From NCBI GenBank assembly GCA_023954595.1, contig JAGSHJ010000197.1, positions 1 through 5,849 of the forward strand: a stretch of DNA of 5,849 nt, read 5' to 3'. The DNA is from Bacteriovoracaceae bacterium (GTDB lineage: Bacteria; Bdellovibrionota; Bacteriovoracia; Bacteriovoracales; Bacteriovoracaceae). The notes beneath the pieces are model-generated. The model had not been told where the DNA came from. It made no database searches and was given only the letters and a program-made list of their open reading frames with translations. This document shows positions 1-5,779 of the stretch, in pieces. Made by a program: the position numbers and the translations under genes. Numbering within the stretch: position 1 is the first letter of the stretch; every line of letters starts with the position of its first letter.

Positions 1-1536
1 AATAACCGTCTATTATACCTTTTACATAAAGGTAAATTGCTATTTGCTCAAAACCAGTTTTATCTGGCCTCTCAACACTTTGTTGAGGCCAGTGAAGTCA
101 TGGATAAGCACTACACAAAGAGTATTAAGGAGGCACTTCTAAGCTCTGTTGTGAGTGACCCAAGCTCTACTTTTTATGGCCTTCCATATGAGCGCTCACT
201 TCTGTTTTATTACCAAGCACTCAGCTTTTTTAAGATCTATCAGAATGGATTTGAACTAGAGCCCAAAACAGACAAGAAGGGCAAAGTCTCTTATGTAGAA
301 AAACAATTAAACTCTCAAGAAAGAAGAAGATATCTCTTTCGCGCCAGGGCCTCTGTCGTTGCATGGGATACTTTTTACAAGGAACTACAAAGAAGCAGTA
401 GGAAAGAGACAAAGTTTGATCATGACCTATTTGCAAAAATAATGGGCGCAAAAATTCATGAACTCATTGGTAAGCGCGAAGATGAACAAATAGCACTTCA
501 GCTATACCAGGATGCCCTGAAAATTTTAAAACAAGTTGGTCCCGCATTCTTTAGTTTTAATAATAAGGCAAAGGAGTTTATCTCCTCCGAGGACAAGGAT
601 AAAAAAGAAAACGTAGAAACAAGTGATCAGTATCTAAAGGTTGAAGAGTTTCTTAAATATAAAACACTGTCATTGGCCAAAAAACGCCAGCGGTGGAAAT
701 ACAATAAGCTAAAAAAAGAGCTTACCCCCTCCAAATCAGTTCTATCCAAACTAGAAGATAATAAACCAAAAACTACGCTTCTAATTGAGTCTGGGCTTAT
801 CGCTCCTGTGAAAGCAGAGGTGGTTTCTTACAATCTTCGCTCAGCATTTGAGCAAGTTGAAAACCCTGCAGGAAAAGCTTTTATCGCCGGTGTAGGGATT
901 CCTGTTTTGACTTATTTTGCTATGGGACCTCTAGGACTTGGAGCAGTTTCAACAAAGGGAAAAAATAGTGTCTACTTTCGTCATAGCCTAGGGGAGGCAA
1001 TGACAGCCGAGGCCGGAATTGAGTTTGAAGTGCCAATGATTGAAACTCCACTACCCTCAAACGAATTACAGGCAGTTATCTATAGAAAAGAAAATGGTAA
1101 AGAGCTGATCGTCCAAAAAGTGGATCTTGCCAATGTTGGTCCTATTAGTGATTTGGCGTTCAATATGAACCGTGAACGGGTAGAGGCGTCGTTCTCTAGC
1201 AGAGGAGCAAGGATTGCAATAAAACATGTTTTAGCAATTATTTCTGCCTACAAGACATATACAAGCATGAAAGATCAAAATGGAGAGTTGTTCGCAAGAC
1301 CTGCGGCCTTTGGGCAATATCTCATCTTAGCTAAGGGTATAAAAGAGACGGAGAGAGCGGATACTAGGCAATGGAATACACTTCCATCAAATATGCTCAT
1401 GGCAGAGGCCAGCCTTGATCCAGGAGAATACTTTATTCGACTAGTGGACAAGTCAAATTCCCAAAACTTTAAAGAACTAGGTAAATTAGAAGTGAAGGCC
1501 AAGAAAGAGGATATTTTTACCTACTTAGCACCATGA
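1..1536 (+). CDS. COG3014-like protein with TPR-like helical repeats, 5' partial
   Basis: The frame is open from the left edge (first codons read NNRLLYLLHKGK), so the true start, and any signal peptide or lipobox, lies outside; the TTG at 37 is internal. The 511 visible residues begin with helical, TPR-like segments (residues 1-75, including LLFYYQALSFF) followed by a lysine-rich helical stretch to about residue 245. A glycine-rich hydrophobic segment lies near residues 294-317. The C-terminal part carries ADTRQWNTLPSNM (about 453-465) and then LDPGEYFIRL. From memory, a D-x-R-x-W-x-x-LP block followed by a PG-x-[YH] strand near the C-terminus is typical of COG3014, a family of predicted bacterial lipoproteins of unknown biochemical role. 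A periplasmic or outer-membrane location is likely but cannot be shown here. The metallopeptidase-like gene follows after 36 nt in the same frame and is probably co-transcribed. Family assignment is fairly sure; function is unknown. Confidence 0.8.
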   Translation, partial: NNRLLYLLHKGKLLFAQNQFYLASQHFVEASEVMDKHYTKSIKEALLSSVVSDPSSTFYGLPYERSLLFYYQALSFFKIYQNGFELEPKTDKKGKVSYVEKQLNSQERRRYLFRARASVVAWDTFYKELQRSSRKETKFDHDLFAKIMGAKIHELIGKREDEQIALQLYQDALKILKQVGPAFFSFNNKAKEFISSEDKDKKENVETSDQYLKVEEFLKYKTLSLAKKRQRWKYNKLKKELTPSKSVLSKLEDNKPKTTLLIESGLIAPVKAEVVSYNLRSAFEQVENPAGKAFIAGVGIPVLTYFAMGPLGLGAVSTKGKNSVYFRHSLGEAMTAEAGIEFEVPMIETPLPSNELQAVIYRKENGKELIVQKVDLANVGPISDLAFNMNRERVEASFSSRGARIAIKHVLAIISAYKTYTSMKDQNGELFARPAAFGQYLILAKGIKETERADTRQWNTLPSNMLMAEASLDPGEYFIRLVDKSNSQNFKELGKLEVKAKKEDIFTYLAP

Positions 1537-1550
1537 TTTAAAACAAGAAC

Positions 1551-1573
1551 TAGAAAACCCGATAGGTTTTCTA
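1551..1573 (+). repeat. Perfect 9-bp inverted repeat covering the next gene's start
   Basis: The left arm TAGAAAACC (1551-1559) and right arm GGTTTTCTA (1565-1573) are fully complementary around a 5-nt loop. The right arm includes the only Shine-Dalgarno-like bases (AGG at 1564-1566, counting the last loop base) and ends on the A of the ATG at 1573. In the + strand RNA the fold would hide the start site of the metallopeptidase gene. No U-run follows the stem on the + strand, so it is not a standard intrinsic terminator in that direction. On the - strand the same stem is followed by a T-rich stretch (GTTCTTGTTTTA), so it could stop antisense transcripts. The repeat is seen directly; any function is inferred. 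Confidence 0.6.
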
Positions 1574-2475
1574 TGAAAGTCCTGCTAACGCTTTTCCTAT
1601 TCACCCATATCTGTATTGCTAAAGATGGCTATCTGTTCGTTGAAGGACGATTCGATTCCAATGAAAGGTGGACTAGCTTCTCCAAGGATGAGCAACTAAA
1701 TGTTAAAAATTTAATTCAGCAATTGGCCAAATCAAGCTCTGGTAAGGATCTTTTGTTAAAAACAAAACGAAAGGCCGCAAAACAAGGCCTGACTCTTTTG
1801 GATGTCATCCGTCCTGGCTCTGGGTCTCTAACAGATACAACCCTTATTCGACGTTTCTCACCAAGTAGACCTGAGCATATTGCCTATGAGACCAAATCTG
1901 TGGTCTATGTAAACAGGAACTTAAATCAATATGATGCAATCTTAGATCTAGCGCATGAGCTAACTCACTTCGTGTATAGACGTGAATTCAATCCTTATAA
2001 AAGTGATTTCTCTTTAAGTGAATTTATTAAAAATACAATAGAAGGGACTGGGGGAGAGGTGCAGGCGTTTGTGCGTGAATGCCAAGTACTAAAAGAGCTT
2101 TTTCCTGTGAAGTTTAATGATCGATATAATTGCGGAAAAATCCTAAATCCAAAAACAGGTTCTATCTCATATGAGATGGCCGTACAAAAGTTCTATCAAG
2201 TTGGATCGTTCGGTGACCCATTCAAGAAGCTTTTAATGCAAGAGGGGATTCTATCTGACTTCCCAGATATTAATGACAAAGAAGTCTCTTTTGTATCTTC
2301 AGCTTATGGTGTTCCTTATCCAGTTGCCGCATACAAAGAATTTAAGTCTGTGATGAGTAAAGTTTGTTCAAATGACAAAAAGAGAATTGCTTATTTAGAT
2401 CAAACTAAAAAGGGAAGAACTCCCGCATCTGAATTCTTATCTGTGTATCATAAAAAGTGCAAAGGCTTTGAGTAA
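1573..2475 (+). CDS. Secreted HExxH zinc metallopeptidase-like protein
   Basis: This 300-residue protein starts with a short Sec signal peptide (MKVLLTLFLFTHICIA, cleavage probably after A16); there is no lipobox. The zinc motif HELTH is at residues 128-132, preceded by a hydrophobic helix (AILDLA). A second motif, EGTGGEVQAF (157-166), lies about 30 residues on and supplies a glutamate (E162 most likely) suited to be the third zinc ligand, as in gluzincin-type peptidases. Four cysteines in the mature protein (170, 187, 265, 286) could form disulfides, which fits an exported protein. The ATG at 1573 is chosen because the signal peptide begins there; its Shine-Dalgarno is weak (AGG, 6-nt spacing) and lies in a hairpin. 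It follows the COG3014-like gene after 36 nt, and its TAA stop directly abuts the stop of the convergent gene. I cannot name a family; peptidase activity is inferred from the motif, and the substrate is unknown. Confidence 0.75.
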   Translation: MKVLLTLFLFTHICIAKDGYLFVEGRFDSNERWTSFSKDEQLNVKNLIQQLAKSSSGKDLLLKTKRKAAKQGLTLLDVIRPGSGSLTDTTLIRRFSPSRPEHIAYETKSVVYVNRNLNQYDAILDLAHELTHFVYRREFNPYKSDFSLSEFIKNTIEGTGGEVQAFVRECQVLKELFPVKFNDRYNCGKILNPKTGSISYEMAVQKFYQVGSFGDPFKKLLMQEGILSDFPDINDKEVSFVSSAYGVPYPVAAYKEFKSVMSKVCSNDKKRIAYLDQTKKGRTPASEFLSVYHKKCKGFE

Positions 2476-2856
2476 CTAGTCCGTGTGGATTAATTCTTCA
2501 ACTTTATAGCCCTGATCAGTCTTTCTAAGTTTTAACCACTCTTTGTGGCCTTCATGCTTTTCATCTTTTTCACTTACTTCAACTAGGGTGTAGCCTTTGA
2601 CTACTTTAGATTCTACAATGTTGAGCTTGTATTTTTTGTTGTTTTTGGGTGCTGTTTTAAAGAAGCGATCTAACAACTTATCCTTATTTAAACGGGTGTA
2701 GAGCTCTTCTGTTGTGACCTCTTTGAGTGCTTTTTTGTCCTGATTACTCATTGCATTTTTATATTTAAGTACCGTTTTCTGAATGTCTGAATCGGCACAG
2801 ACAGAGAAACTTATAAAAAATGTCGCAGTGATTACAACTTTCTTAAAAACGGACAT
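2476..2856 (-). CDS. Small secreted protein, NTF2-like (DUF4878/SnoaL-type) fold suspected
   Basis: This is a 126-residue protein with a clear Sec signal peptide: MSVFKK, a hydrophobic core, then VCA with cleavage probably after A21. Cys20 is preceded by Val, which does not fit a lipobox, so it is more likely a soluble periplasmic or secreted protein. The mature part is about 105 residues and lysine-rich. A first helix of the type YKNAMSNQDKKALKEVTTEE (31-50) and a last strand pair (EWLKLRKTDQGYKVEELIHTD) resemble the layout of NTF2-like proteins of the DUF4878 or SnoaL kind; this is pattern resemblance only. The start is well supported by AAAGGAG five bases upstream. It overlaps the end of the amidase gene by 25 nt and is surely in the same transcript. 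Its function is not known; it might act with or bind near the amidase. Confidence 0.75.
   Translation of the reverse strand: MSVFKKVVITATFFISFSVCADSDIQKTVLKYKNAMSNQDKKALKEVTTEELYTRLNKDKLLDRFFKTAPKNNKKYKLNIVESKVVKGYTLVEVSEKDEKHEGHKEWLKLRKTDQGYKVEELIHTD
2477..2492 (+). terminator. Possible weak terminator hairpin just after the metallopeptidase stop
   Basis: TAGTCC (2477-2482) can pair with GGATTA (2487-2492) around a GTGT loop, giving 6 pairs including one G-U, and is followed by ATTCTTC. The G-U pair makes the fold possible only in the + strand RNA, which is the right direction to end the metallopeptidase transcript. The stem is short and the U-tract is poor. It lies inside the 3' end of the convergent gene, which leaves no other room for a terminator. 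Confidence 0.2.
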
Positions 2857-4553
2857 ACCGTCTCCTTTGGAGAAATATCCAATTGGAATTCAAATTGCGG
2901 ACATTCTTGTTTTACCAACTCATGAAGTTTTTGCATCCTTAAATAGACTGTTCCTGGGCAGCAGCTACCCGCATAGGGTTTTCCATTTTCATAGTTTCTT
3001 TTGATCTTGATATAGTTGTGATCAGAGATTTTAGTCAGATTAGGATGCTCTGTACTTCTAAGCTGACAAATTAATTTCGCACTTGCTTTAAGGGCACTTG
3101 TCGAAGGATATCTTACAGGGCCATCTGTCGGGTAGCCTGAAGGATTAAGCTGGCCATCAACAATATCAGGGGCGTAGTTTCCTGTGACAAGCACACCCAC
3201 TGAAGTAAGGTTCGCGCTGACAAGTCCCTGCTTTGCATTTCGTTGTCGATTTTCTTTTCCACGCTCATCAAGCTTGTCTATTTTATGTTCTTTATCTTCA
3301 TCAAGGTTGTAGCCACATGTGACAGTGCTATTTAGAAATTTCTCTCGGGCCTTTGGATTCATTTTATCTATTTCTACATATCCACCAGCATGCGCACCTT
3401 TAATTTGGGAAGGGCGACCTCTGTAGACCTTTGGAGTTTGTTGAGTTTCTCCTTCATAGCCTGCGTTTAAAACATAGTTATAAGCAATCATGTACCAAGG
3501 GTCTGCTCGTCCCAAGGAGTCAACATTGTTTTCGTTTTGAACGACTTGGATATTATGAATGTCTTGAGGTGTATCCGTATTTGGAGTACCAGAGTGGTGA
3601 ACGACAACTGTATCAACTATTGCAGGATCACGTACGCAGAAGCTTGCGTTGTAATTGGTGTTCTCATATTCGTATGGACGAATTTTAATGAAGCCTTTTT
3701 CATCTGGTGGAGTTTGGTTCTTATTTAAAAACTCGCTTGAGAGAACTCTTGAAATATCTACAAGGCCTGAATCTAAGTTGATTCCAAGCTGATCCTCTGG
3801 AGAGCATGCAAGAGCTTCAAGGGATGGGCCAAACTGGTCTTTATCACAAGTGTACTGATAATCATTTAGGGATTTAAGAAGTAAATCTTGTGCAGATCTT
3901 CCAAAGCTTTTTTGTAGATCGTTTATGCTTTTTTTAACCTTCGTGATCTGGGCATTTGGATCTTTGGATTGCTCCGAATCAATTAGGTCTTGATAAGCAC
4001 TGTTAAATAATAGTGCGGTCTTTTCAACACTGGCCTTTAATTGTGGGTCATCGAGGTGCAGCTCTTTGTAGCCTTCAAGAAGGCCTGCCGTTTTTAGATC
4101 CCATTCGTCTAAGAGGTGTTCACTTTCAAGCCCTGTGAAAAGCTCAGGTTGCTCCCTTTGAATCTTTGCCCATTTATTGGCCATATTCTGGTAGGAGATA
4201 CTCTTTGGAGTAGAAGATAGGCCTAGCCATTGCCAAAACTTATAACTCGAGTAGGACTTATTCTTTGAAAGAAGCTTCTCGAAGTCAGGGTCTATTTTCT
4301 TCATGCTTTCAAATAGGGATAGAAGCTCTTGATTTTGAAGTAGATCAACATCTTTAAGTTCCGAATTACGAAGTGAAGATAACATTGCAAGGGTGAGCTT
4401 TCTGTTAAGTCTATCTAGGGATTTCTCCATGTTCCTAACAGTCAATTCTTGTTGGATAAAGCCCAATAGCTCACGACAAAGTGAGCCAGTATCTTGTGGC
4501 CCTTGAGCAAGGACCAAAGTGAGTGAAAGTGAGAGTGCCAATATAGTCTTCAC
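2832..4553 (-). CDS. Secreted N-acetylmuramoyl-L-alanine amidase (PGRP/amidase_2 type) with long N-terminal extension
   Basis: This 573-residue protein has a signal peptide ending at about VLA16. The C-terminal half carries the zinc amidase signature of the PGRP/T7 lysozyme/AmpD superfamily: VDTVVVHHSGTP (313-324, ligand H319), IAYNYVL (356-362, catalytic Tyr358), YRGRPSQIKGAHAGGY (377-392, with H388), SVGVLVTGNY (451-460), SDHNY (ligand H512) and SCCPG (ligand C532). All key residues are present, so it should cut the bond between N-acetylmuramic acid and the stem peptide outside the cytoplasm. Residues 17 to about 300 form a helix-rich region I do not recognise. Two insertions enlarge the catalytic domain. 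The start is a GTG with only a weak Shine-Dalgarno; an in-frame TAA nine codons upstream, with no other start between, supports it. It lies 68 nt after ssb, without a visible terminator, and overlaps the next gene by 25 nt. Roles in wall remodelling, defence or prey digestion are all possible. Confidence 0.88.
   Translation of the reverse strand: MKTILALSLSLTLVLAQGPQDTGSLCRELLGFIQQELTVRNMEKSLDRLNRKLTLAMLSSLRNSELKDVDLLQNQELLSLFESMKKIDPDFEKLLSKNKSYSSYKFWQWLGLSSTPKSISYQNMANKWAKIQREQPELFTGLESEHLLDEWDLKTAGLLEGYKELHLDDPQLKASVEKTALLFNSAYQDLIDSEQSKDPNAQITKVKKSINDLQKSFGRSAQDLLLKSLNDYQYTCDKDQFGPSLEALACSPEDQLGINLDSGLVDISRVLSSEFLNKNQTPPDEKGFIKIRPYEYENTNYNASFCVRDPAIVDTVVVHHSGTPNTDTPQDIHNIQVVQNENNVDSLGRADPWYMIAYNYVLNAGYEGETQQTPKVYRGRPSQIKGAHAGGYVEIDKMNPKAREKFLNSTVTCGYNLDEDKEHKIDKLDERGKENRQRNAKQGLVSANLTSVGVLVTGNYAPDIVDGQLNPSGYPTDGPVRYPSTSALKASAKLICQLRSTEHPNLTKISDHNYIKIKRNYENGKPYAGSCCPGTVYLRMQKLHELVKQECPQFEFQLDISPKETVCPFLRKL
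2862..2868 (-). promoter_or_regulatory. Strong ribosome binding site inside the amidase coding region
   Basis: AAAGGAG sits 5 nt before the ATG at 2856 and is formed by the codons for P-K-E near the amidase C-terminus. It is the strongest Shine-Dalgarno in the window. It fixes the start of the small secreted protein even though this lies inside the upstream gene. Confidence 0.7.
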
Positions 4554-4621
4554 GCTATTCTGATCGGCAACTGCTCTTAATTAGTTGAGTGTTTTAGTAG
4601 TGAGAACGTGAAATTAGCTAC

Positions 4622-4978
4622 TTACTCGCCCAAATCGATCGTAACATTCTCATAATGCATCTTTTCAAGGTATTCGATCTCAATCACAGCATCTTTATGA
4701 TGTCTGCCGGATCGATCTTCCCAGGAGTCGTAAACTAGTTGGCCTTTTAAAAAGACTTTATCGCCTTTTTTAAGCATTGATTTGTAAGTTTCGGCAAGCT
4801 TTCCAAACTTTCTGCATTTATGCCAATAAGTTTTAGGCTTCTTGTCTTTAGGATCTGTAGCTCTTAGACGCTCGTGGCTGCCAACGGATAGTGATATTAT
4901 TGGCGTTTGATTCTTTGTGTACTTAAGCTCGGGGTCTGCACCCAAGTGTCCAACAATAATAATTTGAGAAAAACTCAT
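4622..4978 (-). CDS. ssb: Short single-stranded DNA-binding protein without acidic C-terminal tail
   Basis: This 118-residue protein is almost only an OB fold. SQIIIVGHLGADPELKYT (4-21) is the classic SSB start, followed by SLSVGSHERL (29-38), YWHKCRKFGKLAETYKSMLKKG (51-72) and VFLKGQLVYDSWEDRSGR (75-92). By alignment with E. coli SSB, the DNA-stacking residues W54, F60 and W88 are kept (W52, F58, W86), but the W40 position is L38. The protein ends in TIDLGE: the usual glycine/glutamine-rich linker and DDDIPF-type tip, which recruit repair and replication partners, are absent. In length it resembles tail-less accessory SSBs such as B. subtilis SsbB. GGAG six bases before the ATG (4985-4988) fixes the start. 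It lies 12 nt after the permease gene and so shares its transcript. Identity as an SSB is firm; whether it is the main cellular SSB is doubtful. Confidence 0.92.
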   Translation of the reverse strand: MSFSQIIIVGHLGADPELKYTKNQTPIISLSVGSHERLRATDPKDKKPKTYWHKCRKFGKLAETYKSMLKKGDKVFLKGQLVYDSWEDRSGRHHKDAVIEIEYLEKMHYENVTIDLGE

Positions 4979-4990
4979 AATGATCTCCGT

Positions 4991-5779
4991 TTAGCTAGAA
5001 GCACTAGAATAGCTTCTAAGTCCAAGGCGCCATATAACCTGAACAAGTAGAAAAAAACAAGTAGTCACACCAAAAATTACCCCCAAAAGGTGCCATTGGT
5101 TTTCCTCAAGGAGAAACCTTGCAGGAAACGAGGCCATTAGGGCAAAGGGGAGAAGAAATATAAAAACCTTTCTAATTGGTCCTCGGTAAATCCTGTCAGG
5201 TCTCTCCATCACATGTGATACAGAGAAGAAAAGATCGCCAAAGCCTCTAGGAGATTGAGTCCAAAAAACGGCCAGAAGAAAGATCAGGTTTAATAGGAAG
5301 AATAAAAAAGTCCCATTGAAAAGAAGTAGAATAAAAATACCAATCTTAAATGGATCCAGTGGATGAGGATAGTTCACTAGTGCCCAACCAAGAAGTCCTG
5401 CTGCTATTAATAGATTAAGAAATGAGTTTGCAGCAAAGTCCTTAAGACTTAGAAAGAACAGGGTCGAGACAGGTTTAACTAAATAGTAATCTAAATCCCC
5501 ACGATTAATATAAATTGGAAGCCACCAACAATTTGTAGAGAAAACGGTCATGTGAAGTGCGTCGATAAAAATATATGACACTATGAAAACACGCATCTGT
5601 TCTAAGTCCCAGCCGGCGAGGATTGGAGTGTGCAAGTAGATTATATGAAAAAAAGCAAACTGAACCGCATAGAAAAAGATATCCATGACTACGCGAAAGA
5701 AGAAATCAATTCTAAATTCCATTGCTTTGGAAAATGAAAAACGCAAAAAGTGAGCGTAGAGTCTAAGATATCTTCTCAT
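4991..5779 (-). CDS. ABC-2 type transporter permease, COG3694/DUF990 family
   Basis: This 262-residue inner-membrane protein has about six hydrophobic segments (near 26-48, 63-82, 115-136, 144-172, 204-224 and 229-250) and matches the usual length of the family. Recognisable family blocks are NRGDLDYYLVKPVS (92-105) after the second segment and, near the C-terminus, YRGPIRKVFIFLLPFALMASFPARFLL (split as 198-211 and 212-224). Members work as one of two permeases with a separate ATPase in exporters whose substrates are mostly unknown. The start is supported by GGAG seven bases upstream (5787-5790) and by the ATGA overlap with the preceding permease. The ssb gene follows after 12 nt. The ATPase gene is not in the window and is expected beyond the right edge. 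Family assignment is strong; the substrate cannot be told. Confidence 0.87.
   Translation of the reverse strand: MRRYLRLYAHFLRFSFSKAMEFRIDFFFRVVMDIFFYAVQFAFFHIIYLHTPILAGWDLEQMRVFIVSYIFIDALHMTVFSTNCWWLPIYINRGDLDYYLVKPVSTLFFLSLKDFAANSFLNLLIAAGLLGWALVNYPHPLDPFKIGIFILLLFNGTFLFFLLNLIFLLAVFWTQSPRGFGDLFFSVSHVMERPDRIYRGPIRKVFIFLLPFALMASFPARFLLEENQWHLLGVIFGVTTCFFLLVQVIWRLGLRSYSSASS

Noticed and set aside
230..1502. Short open frames on the - strand opposite the COG3014-like gene.
   Set aside because: About 75 residues each, no recognisable features, opposite a conserved protein.
1534..1575. Possible UGA readthrough or selenocysteine insertion joining the COG3014-like gene to the metallopeptidase gene, since both are in one frame with a single TGA between them and a hairpin downstream.
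   Set aside because: The downstream protein begins with a good signal peptide, which would make no sense inside a fusion, and the upstream protein ends normally after its conserved C-terminal block. The same frame is a one-in-three chance.
2452..2470. Intrinsic terminator for the - strand operon: CAAAGCCTTTG then CAC and TTTTT.
   Set aside because: The stem is only 4-5 bp with a very small loop and the T-run begins three bases away. It is too weak to list as a feature.
2794..2856. Lipoprotein signal for the small secreted protein because of Cys20 at the end of the hydrophobic core.
   Set aside because: The residues before the Cys are F-S-V; Val directly before the Cys does not fit a lipobox, while V-C-A fits ordinary signal peptidase I cleavage.
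2783..3728. Open frames on the + strand opposite the amidase and the small secreted gene.
   Set aside because: They are short, show no signal peptide or family pattern, and lie wholly or mostly opposite well-supported coding sequence on the - strand.
4554..4621. Promoter or terminator in the 68-nt gap between ssb and the amidase gene.
   Set aside because: The best -35-like (TTCTCA) and -10-like (TAATTA) pair has 17-nt spacing but a poor -10. The only stem, AGTAG with CTACT, is 5 bp with a large loop and no proper U-run.
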